32,123 nucleotides of DNA from Anabaena sp. CRKS33 (GTDB taxonomy: Bacteria > Cyanobacteriota > Cyanobacteriia > Cyanobacteriales > Nostocaceae). Below, in pieces: positions 1 to 7,189 of this stretch. Where the stretch lies: the NCBI GenBank assembly GCA_001672075.1, contig LJOT01000018.1, positions 1 to 32,123 on the forward strand, written 5' to 3'. A model generated the notes under the pieces. It had not been told where the DNA came from, searched no databases, and worked only from the letters and a program-made list of their open reading frames with translations. The position numbers were made by a program, and so were the translations under genes. Every line of letters starts with the position of its first letter. The stretch's first letter is position 1.

Positions 1-1
1 T

Positions 2-253
2 TTGGTGGAAGCGAAGAAAGAAGACCTGAAACCAGGACTGGGACAATGTTTAGCCGAAATGGTAGCAGCACAACGCTTTAATCAACAGAAGCAGCAGCCG
101 ATTTCCACAATTTATGGAACGGTCACAAGTGGTACGGTTTGGCGGTTTCTTCAACTAGAAGGACAAACTGTAACCATTGACTTGAATGATTATCCAGTAC
201 CACCAGTTGATCAAATTTTGAGCTTTCTGATTTGGATGTCCCAGAATGGCTGA
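2..253 (+). CDS. Hypothetical protein, C-terminal part (5' truncated by window edge)
   Basis: The reading frame is open from the left edge, so only the last roughly 80 residues are present and the true start lies outside. The visible part begins with a VEAKKEDL stretch, followed by [27 protein letters not shown] and a C-terminal segment rich in hydrophobic residues. This resembles a cyanobacterial hypothetical family that often sits in accessory regions. The EAKK motif followed by a helix with conserved Gln looks like the (D/E)xK half of a PD-(D/E)xK nuclease core, but the upstream acidic residue cannot be seen, so nuclease activity is only an inference. The next 300 bases are repeat-rich and hold no gene. 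Confidence 0.6.
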   Translation: MVEAKKEDLKPGLGQCLAEMVAAQRFNQQKQQPISTIYGTVTSGTVWRFLQLEGQTVTIDLNDYPVPPVDQILSFLIWMSQNG

Positions 254-317
254 GGCAGGTGTTGGGGGTTGTTAGGTTAGGAAGTAGCGATCGCTCTCTG
301 GTAAAATACCGCTTGAT

Positions 318-360
318 GGATAAGTGGGGCGATAGCGAAGCGCTCCGCAGGAATCGCCTT
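318..360. repeat. Small dispersed repeat, copy 1
   Basis: A 43-bp unit repeated at 429-471 with a single G/A difference. Its core begins GCGATAGCGAAGCGCTCCGC and ends GGAATCGC, so the ends (GCGAT / ATCGC) and the centre (GCGAAGCGCT) are partly self-complementary. This type of GC-rich element with HIP1-like ends is common between genes in filamentous cyanobacteria. Confidence 0.85.
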
Positions 361-428
361 CCGCAAATCAGAAAAGCGATCCCATTCCGGTAAAATGACT
401 TTGATAAAAGATAAGCGATCGCTCTTGG

Positions 429-471
429 GGATAAGTAGGGCGATAGCGAAGCGCTCCGCAGGAATCGCCTT
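429..471. repeat. Small dispersed repeat, copy 2
   Basis: Second copy of the 43-bp unit at 318-360, same orientation, one mismatch. The spacer between copies contains a HIP1 octamer and a partial echo of the sequence before copy 1 (GGTAAAAT plus a GATAA stretch), suggesting a tandem-type duplication that has since diverged. Confidence 0.85.
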
Positions 472-570
472 ATCCCTACAGGGAAGCAAGCTACTTTTAA
501 TCTGAAAGGTAAGTTACGCTTTGGATAGATTAAGCTATAATAGACAAATATAATGTTCAGAGTAACAACT

Positions 571-828
571 ATGTCAACCAAAACACTGGATATTCAACAA
601 TTACAAATCAGCGTTAGTCAATTACTCTCCTTGATTCAAAATGACCAAGAAATAGTAATTACTAATGGGAATACTCCCATTGCTAGATTAACTCTAATTA
701 ATTCTATTGAGCCAAATGTCTGGGAATCAGAAAATACTCCACTTCCCGGATTAAATTTAGGTGCAATGGTTATGAGTGATGATTTTGATCAACCTTTATC
801 CGATGAATTTTGGTTGCAAAATCCATGA
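571..828 (+). CDS. Type II antitoxin, Phd/YefM family (VapB-like)
   Basis: An 85-residue protein with the usual Phd/YefM layout: an N-terminal DNA-binding segment (about residues 1-45, with SVSQLLSLIQ and EIVITNGNTPIARL) and an acidic, disordered C-terminal tail that would wrap the toxin. I chose the ATG at 571 (MSTKTLDIQQL) because homologues begin there; an in-frame ATG at 553 is also possible. Its TGA overlaps the ATG of the toxin gene at 825 (ATGA), which is typical translational coupling of toxin-antitoxin pairs. Known members bind their own promoter and neutralise the toxin. Because the downstream toxin is damaged, this gene may now be an orphan antitoxin. Confidence 0.85.
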   Translation: MSTKTLDIQQLQISVSQLLSLIQNDQEIVITNGNTPIARLTLINSIEPNVWESENTPLPGLNLGAMVMSDDFDQPLSDEFWLQNP

Positions 829-1319
829 AATTACTGTTAGATACCCATACTTTTATTTTTTGGGATAGTCAGCCATCAAAACTGTCTCAAAGAGCCTTAG
901 AGCTATTGACGAATAAAGATAATCTTAGATTATTGAGTGTTGTTAGTCTCTGGGAAATACAAATTAAACAGCAGTTAGGTAAACTAACATTAAATAAAAC
1001 TTTAGAAGAAATTATTCTTATTCAACAAAATAATTACATCGAAATATTACCAGTTACTGTTGCTCATATTTTAGCTTTAGATAGTTTACCCCTGTATCAT
1101 AAAGATACTTTTGCAAATAACCCCCCTGCTGGTAAAAAAGGCCATTCCCCTGTAGTCAAGAATAGCTACAGACTATTTACTCCATTAAAAGTAACCGAGA
1201 AGGTTCTAACTGCACATACCAGGGAAAAGATTGATCTTGAATATTTACCCATTTTTCTTTATAAATTTCTCCTTGTAAATGATAATCATGGGCATGATTA
1301 CCAACAGAATGTAATTTAA
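825..1319 (+). pseudogene. VapC-type PIN-domain toxin with C-terminus replaced
   Basis: The N-terminal portion is a clear PIN-domain ribonuclease: LLLDTHTFIFW carries the first acidic residue and SVVSLWEIQIK the second. Homologues continue after LPLYHKD with a PFDRLLIAQA-type segment that holds the third metal-binding Asp, then a last strand. Here the match stops at about base 1116 (HKDTF) and the frame runs on into unrelated residues (ANNPPAGKKG...) and then antisense through the 3' end of modBC until 1319. The last quarter of the toxin, including essential acidic residues, is therefore missing. The start is the ATG at 825 overlapping the antitoxin stop. I infer an inactive toxin produced by a deletion or rearrangement. 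Confidence 0.75.
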
Positions 1320-2973
1320 GAAATACTGTCATTCTGTGAGGTGTTTCACTGGTACGAACTAAATAACAAGGGAAAGTATTTACTTGTTGAGGATCTTTTG
1401 TAAAAATCAAATGATGAGCGCGAATACCAACATAAGACAATTCTGAAGGAATATTTTCTCCAACTTGCAGATTACAACCCCAATCAATTGCTTCTATTTC
1501 TTGGGGTGCTAAAATATTAGCACGAGAAAAGTTTTTACAACCTGTAAGTTGAGCCACATTTACACTCGCAGGATGTTGAAAAATCTCATATTTAGAACCA
1601 TAATGGGCGGCTTTTCCTTGTTCTAATACTAACAAATTGGGACATAAACGATAAGCTTCCTCCATGTTATGAGTAACAAACAAAGTTACTCCCGAATAAT
1701 CAGCCAGGATTTCTGTAACTTGTTGTTCTAATTGACTGCGTAAATGGGTATCAAGGGCAGAAAATGGCTCATCTAAAAGTAAGGCTTCTGGGTTGCTTGC
1801 TAAACCCCTAGCTAATGCTACCCGTTGTTGTTGTCCCCCGGAAAGTTGGTGGGGATAGCGGTTTCCAAATCCTTGTAATTTCATGGCTATTAATTGCTTT
1901 TCTACCTCTGTTTTAGTATCTATATATTTTGGTATACCAAAGGCGATATTTTGGGCTACAGTAAGATGTGGGAATAAGGCATAATTTTGGAATAAAAACC
2001 CAATACGTCGTTGATAAATGGGAATATTAATGTTATTTTCTGAGTCAAATAATACTCTATTATTTAAAATAATTTGTCCTTGTGTGGGTGTTTCTATGCC
2101 TGCTAGACAACGTAAAATCATACTTTTTCCTGCCCCAGAACCTCCCAATAATCCCAATGGTTGATCATCAGTATTAAAGGCAACTTGTAAATGAAAATTA
2201 GGGAGTCTTTTTTCAATATTTAAAAATAAGCCCTTTGAGGCAGAATCTTCTAATAATAAAGAAGATTTATTTGCTAATTCTATTGAATTTTTCGATATTT
2301 TTGTAGATTTTGATTTATATGAAATTTCTTGCCAAAAATTACCTAGAATAATGCCTGAAAGGGAAATGATCATTATGGCAATTGACCAAAACCAAGCTTC
2401 ATTGATTGACCCAGATTCTACTGCGAAATATATCGCCATTGGGATAGTTTGAGTTTGTCCAGGGATATTTCCTGCTAACATTAAAGTCGCCCCAAATTCA
2501 CCTAAAGCCCGCGCAAATGCTAAGGTAGTGGCAGCAATAATCCCAGGAAATGCTAAGGGTAAACTAATCCGCCAAAAAATTGTCAATTCCTTAGCGCCCA
2601 AGGTTCTCGCTACTCGCAGCAGATTAGCATCAATTTGCATAAAAGCTCCAAGTGCAGTTTTATACATTAATGGGAAGGAAACTACGGTTGCGGCGATCGC
2701 AGCACCATACCAAGTAAAAACAATTGTGGTATTGTAGGGTTCTAAAAGTTTACCAACTGGACCATTTTTACCAAAGAATATCAGCAGTAAAAACCCAACT
2801 ACTGTGGGTGGTAAAATCAACGGTGCAACAAATATACCCTCAATTAAAGATTTGCCTTTACCGCGATATCCTAACATCCAGTAAGCAGCAGATATACCCA
2901 AAAAGAAGGTGATAAATGTTGCGAGTAAAGCCGTTTTCAACGATATCCAAAGCGGTGATAAGTCCTGTGGCAT
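1177..2973 (-). CDS. modBC: Molybdate ABC transporter, fused permease-ATPase ModBC
   Basis: One 598-residue chain joins two normally separate subunits. Residues 1 to about 215 are the ModB permease, with several membrane helices and the EAA loop (RVARTLGAKEL, about 121-145) that docks on the ATPase. After a short polar linker, residues about 248-598 are the ModC ATPase: Walker A GGSGAGKS (277-284), signature LSGGQQQR (377-384), Walker B LLLDEP (398-403), switch His in VTHN (435), then a C-terminal regulatory region like the TOBE/Mop domain. Such a modBC fusion is known from Anabaena-type cyanobacteria. It imports molybdate for nitrogenase and nitrate reductase. modA lies 213 bases upstream on the same strand. 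The last codons overlap the out-of-frame tail of the damaged vapC on the other strand. Confidence 0.95.
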   Translation of the reverse strand: MPQDLSPLWISLKTALLATFITFFLGISAAYWMLGYRGKGKSLIEGIFVAPLILPPTVVGFLLLIFFGKNGPVGKLLEPYNTTIVFTWYGAAIAATVVSFPLMYKTALGAFMQIDANLLRVARTLGAKELTIFWRISLPLAFPGIIAATTLAFARALGEFGATLMLAGNIPGQTQTIPMAIYFAVESGSINEAWFWSIAIMIISLSGIILGNFWQEISYKSKSTKISKNSIELANKSSLLLEDSASKGLFLNIEKRLPNFHLQVAFNTDDQPLGLLGGSGAGKSMILRCLAGIETPTQGQIILNNRVLFDSENNINIPIYQRRIGFLFQNYALFPHLTVAQNIAFGIPKYIDTKTEVEKQLIAMKLQGFGNRYPHQLSGGQQQRVALARGLASNPEALLLDEPFSALDTHLRSQLEQQVTEILADYSGVTLFVTHNMEEAYRLCPNLLVLEQGKAAHYGSKYEIFQHPASVNVAQLTGCKNFSRANILAPQEIEAIDWGCNLQVGENIPSELSYVGIRAHHLIFTKDPQQVNTFPCYLVRTSETPHRMTVFLKLHSVGNHAHDYHLQGEIYKEKWVNIQDQSFPWYVQLEPSRLLLME

Positions 2974-3186
2974 AGTTTTTTAGATCAACGGTATAAATTT
3001 CTATTTTTATTTTTATTTTTATTTAAAACCCTTCTGTATTCCTGTATTTCTCAATGATTAAAGAATATTAAAATTTCAGGGTTTAGGCAGTTTAATAAAT
3101 CGTGAGTAAGATCCCTGAATTTTTTATTTAATCTGAATAAATTATGATTTCTGGACAAAAGTTTGGGATCTAAAATTTCACTTCTG

Positions 3187-3984
3187 TCAAGGTAGAATAA
3201 ACCCATATTTCTTCAATACAGCCTTAGATTGATCACTAGATAAAAATTGGGAAAATTCTTTAGCAGCATCAACATTTTTACTGCGTTTAATAACTACTAA
3301 TGGATAAATAATGGCAGAGTGGTATTTTTCATCTGCTGCAACTACAATTTTTACCTGATTAGAGATTTTGGCATCAGTTTTATATACTAAACCTGCATCA
3401 GCGTTGCCACTTTCTACAGATGCTAAAACTTGACGCACGTTATTAGCAAATACCAGTTTCGATTTAATTTCTGACCAGATTTTTAATTTTTCTAATACTT
3501 GTTGTGCATATTCTCCTGCGGGTACACTTCTGGGTTCACCAATGGCGATTTTTTTGACGTTGCTATTTTTAAGATTGTAGAAACTAGTGATACCAACAAC
3601 ATTTTTAGGTACTACCAAAACTAGCCGATTTTTAGCGATGATATTCCTTGTACCAGCAACTACAAGTCCTTTTTGTTCTAAAGCATCTACTTGTTTTTTC
3701 GCCGCAGATATGAAAATATCCGCTGGCGCACCTTGTTCTATTTGTTGCTGTAATGCCCCAGAAGATCCGAAATTATAACTAATATTGATGTTGCCCTTAC
3801 TTTGTTGGTAAAGAGGTTTAATTTCTTCCAGCACCTCTTTTAAACTAGCGGCCGCAGATACGAGTAACTTGGGATGAGATTGTGCGACACCTGGGTAAGA
3901 AATTACAATTGGTAAGCCAATTGTCAGTAATAGAGTAGATAAAGCTGTAGCAAGTAAGACTATTATTTTTGTTCTTTTGCTCAT
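3187..3984 (-). CDS. modA: Molybdate-binding periplasmic protein ModA
   Basis: A 265-residue substrate-binding protein. Residues 1 to about 35 form a signal peptide (positively charged start, a long hydrophobic stretch LLATALSTLLLTIGLP, then VAQS as the probable cleavage area). The mature part shows ModA landmarks: LLVSAAASLKEVLEEI, the SSGALQQQIEQGAPADIFISA ligand-site region, AIGEPRSVPAGEYAQQVLE, and the late SGNADAGLVYKTDA segment. It captures molybdate or tungstate and hands it to the ModBC membrane complex encoded 213 bases downstream. Transcription probably starts in the palindrome-rich region at 4008-4098, separated from the upstream M56 protease gene by a terminator-like hairpin. Confidence 0.95.
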   Translation of the reverse strand: MSKRTKIIVLLATALSTLLLTIGLPIVISYPGVAQSHPKLLVSAAASLKEVLEEIKPLYQQSKGNINISYNFGSSGALQQQIEQGAPADIFISAAKKQVDALEQKGLVVAGTRNIIAKNRLVLVVPKNVVGITSFYNLKNSNVKKIAIGEPRSVPAGEYAQQVLEKLKIWSEIKSKLVFANNVRQVLASVESGNADAGLVYKTDAKISNQVKIVVAADEKYHSAIIYPLVVIKRSKNVDAAKEFSQFLSSDQSKAVLKKYGFILP

Positions 3985-4007
3985 GAAATTGATACCCGAT
4001 ATACTTT

Positions 4008-4098
4008 TACCAAGATTATCATAGTATCTACCAATATAATTGGTAAATTTACCAATTTATTTTTAACTAAATATCAAGATACATAGCACAATTACCAA
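4008..4098 (-). promoter_or_regulatory. Candidate operator/promoter region of modA: clustered TACCAA motifs and a perfect palindrome
   Basis: The hexamer TACCAA or its complement TTGGTA occurs five times (about 4008, 4029, 4040, 4050 and 4093). The central copies form the perfect 20-bp palindrome AATTGGTAAATTTACCAATT at 4038-4057, overlapping a second inverted pair (ACCAAT / ATTGGT, 4030-4044). On the modA strand a -10-like TATGAT follows this block before the start codon. A symmetrical, repeated motif in the promoter region suggests a dimeric regulator such as a ModE-type or other metal-responsive repressor. Which protein binds cannot be told from the sequence. Confidence 0.5.
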
Positions 4099-4120
4099 GG
4101 AAAATTTCTATTTTTCACTG

Positions 4121-4168
4121 AAAAATACCAACTTTTTAAGAATTAATCTCTACCTGTTAAGTTGGTAT
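4121..4168 (-). terminator. Probable intrinsic terminator after the M56 protease gene
   Basis: A perfect 10-bp inverted repeat (ATACCAACTT at 4125-4134, AAGTTGGTAT at 4159-4168) lies just past the protease stop in its direction of transcription. On the minus strand the stem is followed directly by a run of five T. The long 24-base loop is unusual, so confidence is moderate. The stem also contains the TACCAA motif found in the adjacent modA control region. Confidence 0.5.
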
Positions 4169-4209
4169 TGACAATTTGATGTGCTTGTGTCTATAGAACT
4201 CAAGGTAGA

Positions 4210-5043
4210 TTAGGTATGAAATACGACTGTAATTAGGGGGAGAAAGGCGAGGAGAAAAATCCGCCAGGATGGTAATTGTCGCTCTGATATTGGTTCAGGA
4301 GGTGTTAATAAAGCTTCAATTCTTTGTTCCAAGCGATCGCCTGCACCCAAAGCAGCACAGCAGACATCGGATGTGATTGGGTTATTACTCACGACTAATA
4401 ACAATGATTCTGCCAACACTAACGGATCTACTTGAGATGCAGCGTAACTATCAGCCCGTAACTCACGTAAAACTAACAACTCTTGCCATAAAGGTTCTGT
4501 ATTGGGCAACCATGCGGTACATTCACGCATCCAACCCAGCCAAAAGAACCAGAATGTATCCCTATATTGATAATGCCCTTGTTCGTGGGCTAAGACGCTT
4601 TCTAGATGGATTGGGGAAAGGGTTTCTAGTAATCCTTCACTGACGACTAACTCCGGTTGCCAAAAACCAATTTGTCCGGCAAATAAAGCCTTTGTTTGTA
4701 GAATTCTGACCTGTTTACCATTCAGATTCATTTGGGGACATTCACGAGCCGATTTAATCGCTTTCCAGCCACCTAAAACAAGTTTAAGTCCTAAGATGTT
4801 AAAAAATCCCAGAGAAATTAATGCTAGGATATAACTGAAAGGATTGGTATACATTCCACCCATTTTCCCTTGTGTACCCATGCAGACGACAGCGGTAACT
4901 GTCATGAAGATCAGTAAAGGGGGAAAGAGGAATAAAAATAGGGTTTTTTGCCATCGTAAATGCCAATTGCCTTGGGGTATATTACCAGAGGATCTTAGCC
5001 AGTAAGCAACGGCAACAGCGGTGATAATCATGATTATATGCAT
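4210..5043 (-). CDS. M56-family membrane zinc protease (BlaR1/MecR1-like; probable PetP homologue)
   Basis: A 277-residue integral membrane metalloprotease. Membrane helices lie near residues 1-16, 34-55, 70-92 and at the C-terminus (about 260-275). The cytosolic loop carries the zinc site HEQGH at 153-157, with the third ligand in an RELRAD segment (Glu194, Asp198). Unlike MecR1 it has no penicillin-binding sensor domain. It overlaps the operon logic of the BlaI-like gene immediately upstream: only two bases separate that stop from this ATG, and a GGAGG ribosome site lies inside the end of the repressor gene. In Synechocystis a BlaI/M56 pair (PetR/PetP) governs the copper-dependent plastocyanin/cytochrome c6 switch, with the protease degrading the regulator when copper is present. 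I infer the same role here; orthology is not proven. Confidence 0.8.
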   Translation of the reverse strand: MHIIMIITAVAVAYWLRSSGNIPQGNWHLRWQKTLFLFLFPPLLIFMTVTAVVCMGTQGKMGGMYTNPFSYILALISLGFFNILGLKLVLGGWKAIKSARECPQMNLNGKQVRILQTKALFAGQIGFWQPELVVSEGLLETLSPIHLESVLAHEQGHYQYRDTFWFFWLGWMRECTAWLPNTEPLWQELLVLRELRADSYAASQVDPLVLAESLLLVVSNNPITSDVCCAALGAGDRLEQRIEALLTPPEPISERQLPSWRIFLLAFLPLITVVFHT

Positions 5044-5045
5044 AT

Positions 5046-5465
5046 TTATTTTCCTCCTCTGGCTTCCCGCGCGGATTGAATGCGTTTTGCGATCGCTTCT
5101 ATTTGATCAGTCGCAGCTTGATCTAGACTATCAGCAAATGCGGCAATTATATCAGGATTTCCTACTGCTAAAAATCGCTGTAACTGATCATGGGCTTTAA
5201 TTACCTCTGCTTGTTGTTTAGTTAACAATGGCCGCCAATAAAAGGCTTTTCCTTGTTTATCACAAGCTAACCAGCCTTTTTCTGTGAGACGACGGAGAAC
5301 GGTGGTAACAGAAGTATAAGCTAATTCACGATCCGGATCTGCTAGAATGCGATCATGTACATCTTTAACTGTTGCTGAACCTAGTTCCCACACGATACTC
5401 AGAATTTCTGCTTCTAGTGGACCTACTGATAACTGTTTGGGACGATAATCGGGTAAGGGGGTCAT
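5046..5465 (-). CDS. BlaI/MecI-family transcriptional regulator (probable PetR homologue)
   Basis: A 139-residue winged-helix repressor. Residues about 10-85 match the BlaI/MecI DNA-binding domain (LGPLEAEILSIVWELG-like opening written here as VGPLEAEILSIVWELG, VKDVHDRI, YTSVTTVLRRLTEKGWL, KAFYWRP), and the remainder is a helical dimerisation tail. It is followed after two bases by its cognate M56 protease gene, the normal arrangement for protease-controlled BlaI systems. The gap to the upstream pth gene is 55 bases and contains two direct ATGTAA motifs on the minus strand that might be an autoregulatory site. The best functional guess is a PetR-type copper-responsive regulator of petE/petJ, by analogy with Synechocystis. 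Confidence 0.85.
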   Translation of the reverse strand: MTPLPDYRPKQLSVGPLEAEILSIVWELGSATVKDVHDRILADPDRELAYTSVTTVLRRLTEKGWLACDKQGKAFYWRPLLTKQQAEVIKAHDQLQRFLAVGNPDIIAAFADSLDQAATDQIEAIAKRIQSAREARGGK

Positions 5466-5520
5466 ATTGATAATTTTGGATGTTTTTTCTATTTTTACAT
5501 TCTTTAATATTACATTTTAC

Positions 5521-6165
5521 TCAAGATTCAACACCTTCAAAATTCCGAGTATTGCAAAGATTCATCGTCTTTTCTACACCTTGTTTAAAACTAAATTCTA
5601 CACAATCAACGACAAAGTTTAAAACTTGAGACATAACTTTATTTTCAGCAGCAGAAAATCGTCCTAAAACGTGAGCAACAGTATCAGACTTATCCCCATC
5701 TATAGCACCTTTCGGTTTACCTATACCAATTCGCAACCGGGGGAAATTTTGAGTATTCAAATGGGAAATAATGCTTTTCATACCATTATGTCCACCCGCA
5801 GAACCAGACAAACGTAAACGAGTTTTTCCCATAGGTAAATCTAAATCATCATAAATGATTAACACGGATTCAGGGGGTAATTTATACCAATTCGCTACCG
5901 CTTGTATGGACTGTCCTGAACGATTCATATAGGTTAAGGGTTTAAGTAAGCGGATTTTAACGCTACCTAGTGCAGTACCTTCACCAAACTCGCCCTGAAA
6001 TTTGCGATTTTCAGCTACAGAAATTTGCCAAGCACGTGCTAGACTATCTATAGCTGCAAAACCAATATTATGGCGAGTTTGGTCATATTTAGGCTCTGGG
6101 TTTCCTAAGCCGACAATTAGCTGGGGAATTACTAAAGTCGGTTGTTTTACTTCTCCCTCCTTCAT
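5521..6165 (-). CDS. pth: Peptidyl-tRNA hydrolase
   Basis: A 214-residue protein that frees tRNA from peptidyl-tRNAs dropped by the ribosome. The family signature is intact: VGLGNPEPKYDQTRHNIGF with Asn22 and the catalytic His32, LLKPLTYMNRSGQS with Asn81, and YDDLDLPMGK with Asp106, followed by the SGSAGGHNGMKSI substrate loop. It is slightly longer than bacterial Pth owing to about 14 extra residues at the N-terminus. The start ATG overlaps the tatA stop (ATGA, 6162-6165), indicating a translationally coupled tatA-pth unit that may run on into the BlaI-like gene. Confidence 0.96.
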   Translation of the reverse strand: MKEGEVKQPTLVIPQLIVGLGNPEPKYDQTRHNIGFAAIDSLARAWQISVAENRKFQGEFGEGTALGSVKIRLLKPLTYMNRSGQSIQAVANWYKLPPESVLIIYDDLDLPMGKTRLRLSGSAGGHNGMKSIISHLNTQNFPRLRIGIGKPKGAIDGDKSDTVAHVLGRFSAAENKVMSQVLNFVVDCVEFSFKQGVEKTMNLCNTRNFEGVES

Positions 6166-6422
6166 CCTTGTATATTTTCCTGCTGGTGTTTTCCGGCTTC
6201 AATGTGTTTAGTTTCTAGTTCAGCGGTTGTTTGTACAGTTTCTTTCAATTGTTCGGTTTCCCGTTTGAACTCGGTTTGAAAGTCATTAGAAGCTTCTTGG
6301 AAACTGCGAATGGTTTTCCCTAAACTGCGGCCAATTTCTGGTAACTTCTTAGGACCAAATATCAGTAGTGCTACTACCATAATTACTGCCATTTCTGGTA
6401 AACCGATACCAAATATATTCAT
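6162..6422 (-). CDS. tatA: Twin-arginine translocase subunit TatA/E
   Basis: An 86-residue single-span membrane protein: a hydrophobic helix (about residues 3-20, MAVIMVVALLIF), the hallmark hinge FGPKKLPEIGRSLG, then an amphipathic helix and a charged tail rich in Glu, Lys and Gln. These are the features of TatA, which forms the pore of the folded-protein export system in thylakoid and plasma membranes. A good ribosome site (AGGAGAGG) precedes the ATG at 6422. It overlaps pth by four bases. TatA and TatB are hard to separate by eye; the short tail favours TatA. Confidence 0.93.
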   Translation of the reverse strand: MNIFGIGLPEMAVIMVVALLIFGPKKLPEIGRSLGKTIRSFQEASNDFQTEFKRETEQLKETVQTTAELETKHIEAGKHQQENIQG

Positions 6423-6507
6423 CTTCCTCTCCTGTAAACCTAGAAGGCTTCCTGCTATATAGTTTAATTTTATCGCTATTTTTCGAGATTTTTTATGAAT
6501 AACAAAA

Positions 6508-6524
6508 ACCCGGACAAGCCGGGT
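6508..6524 (-). terminator. Intrinsic terminator of psbH
   Basis: A compact hairpin (ACCCGG, 5-base loop, CCGGGT) lies 34 bases past the psbH stop. Read on the minus strand it is followed by TTTTTG, a typical factor-independent terminator. Confidence 0.75.
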
Positions 6525-6558
6525 AGATTGTCATTTTAGCTTCATAACTGGATGACTA

Positions 6559-6762
6559 TTAGCCCCCTAAACTACGCCAATCAACAAGTACATCTTGAAT
6601 TAGCAGAGACTTGTTGTAGACTTGGAGGATAATGAGCAGAAATACGAAAAATAAACCCATAAACACAGCCATTAAAGGTGTCGTTCCCCAACCTGGGGAA
6701 ACTTTACCATACTCAGCATTTAAGGGTCTGAGAACATCCCCTAACCTAGTCCGTTGTGCCAT
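6559..6762 (-). CDS. psbH: Photosystem II protein PsbH
   Basis: The 67-residue protein matches cyanobacterial PsbH throughout: N-terminal [27 protein letters not shown]-type soluble segment, one membrane helix (about residues 29-50, [20 protein letters not shown]) and a short lumenal tail ending DWRSLGG. PsbH is a single-span thylakoid subunit near CP47 that helps PSII assembly and QB-site function. An AGGTGA ribosome site precedes the ATG. It is divergent from psbN across a 168-base region, the usual cyanobacterial arrangement, and is closed by the hairpin at 6508-6524. Confidence 0.98.
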   Translation of the reverse strand: MAQRTRLGDVLRPLNAEYGKVSPGWGTTPLMAVFMGLFFVFLLIILQVYNKSLLIQDVLVDWRSLGG

Positions 6763-6930
6763 AATTCACCTAAGATCAGTAGCAAAAGCTTTTTTTAATT
6801 TTATTGGCATTTGATAAAGACATTATAGATGAAATTGGCAAAACCTCAAAATTGAGGAGTACGTTAGGTTATTTAAGTTAAATTTTGTAATATTCTATAA
6901 ATATTGATCTCATAATATGTAACTAAATTT

Positions 6931-7068
6931 ATGGACTTAGAACCCGCTACAGTGCTGGGAATTTCCTTTTGTGCGGCACTAGTGGCTATCACTGGTATGG
7001 CAATTTACACATCCTTTGGACCCCCAAGCCAGGAATTAGATGATCCCTTTGATGACCACGAAGATTAA
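6931..7068 (+). CDS. psbN: PsbN protein
   Basis: A 45-codon gene too short for ordinary ORF cut-offs. The protein starts MDLEPATVLGIS, has one membrane helix (about residues 6-27) and the conserved YTSFGPPSQELDDPF segment that identifies PsbN, with a short acidic tail. PsbN is not a stable PSII subunit but is needed for PSII assembly or repair. It is divergently oriented from psbH, as in most cyanobacteria and chloroplasts. No strong ribosome site is visible before the ATG. A perfect 7-bp hairpin (GGTGGGT / ACCCACC, 7091-7107) follows the stop and may mark the transcript end, though it has no T tract. Confidence 0.97.
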   Translation: MDLEPATVLGISFCAALVAITGMAIYTSFGPPSQELDDPFDDHED

Positions 7069-7189
7069 TGAGTTACTAATTTAACATAATGGTGGGTAAT
7101 ACCCACCTAAGATCCTCAATTAAATTATTTGACACTTGAGTAAAAACCAGGCCGCTATATGCTATGGAAGAAGTCGGGAATCTAAATAC

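Larger units (their letters stand above)
254..570. other. Gene-free repeat-rich interval
   Basis: About 300 bases between the truncated hypothetical gene and the antitoxin. It holds two HIP1 octamers (GCGATCGC at 285-292 and 416-423) and two near-identical 43-bp repeat copies, listed separately. The open frames on the minus strand here are formed by the repeats and resemble no protein. The region just before 571 should carry the antitoxin promoter, but I see no convincing -35/-10 pair. Confidence 0.6.

Noticed and set aside
277-581. Minus-strand open frames of 70 and 152 codons over the repeat region
   Set aside because: They are formed by the repeated GC-rich units, show duplicated peptide segments from the repeats, and overlap the real antitoxin or hypothetical gene.
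4377-4643. Plus-strand frame of 88 codons inside the M56 protease
   Set aside because: Antisense shadow of the zinc-protease region.
4210-5465. Beta-lactam resistance system (BlaR1/BlaI)
   Set aside because: The protease lacks a penicillin-binding sensor domain and no beta-lactamase is nearby.
7091-7107. Perfect GGTGGGT / ACCCACC hairpin as the psbN terminator
   Set aside because: No T tract on either side; kept only as a remark under psbN.
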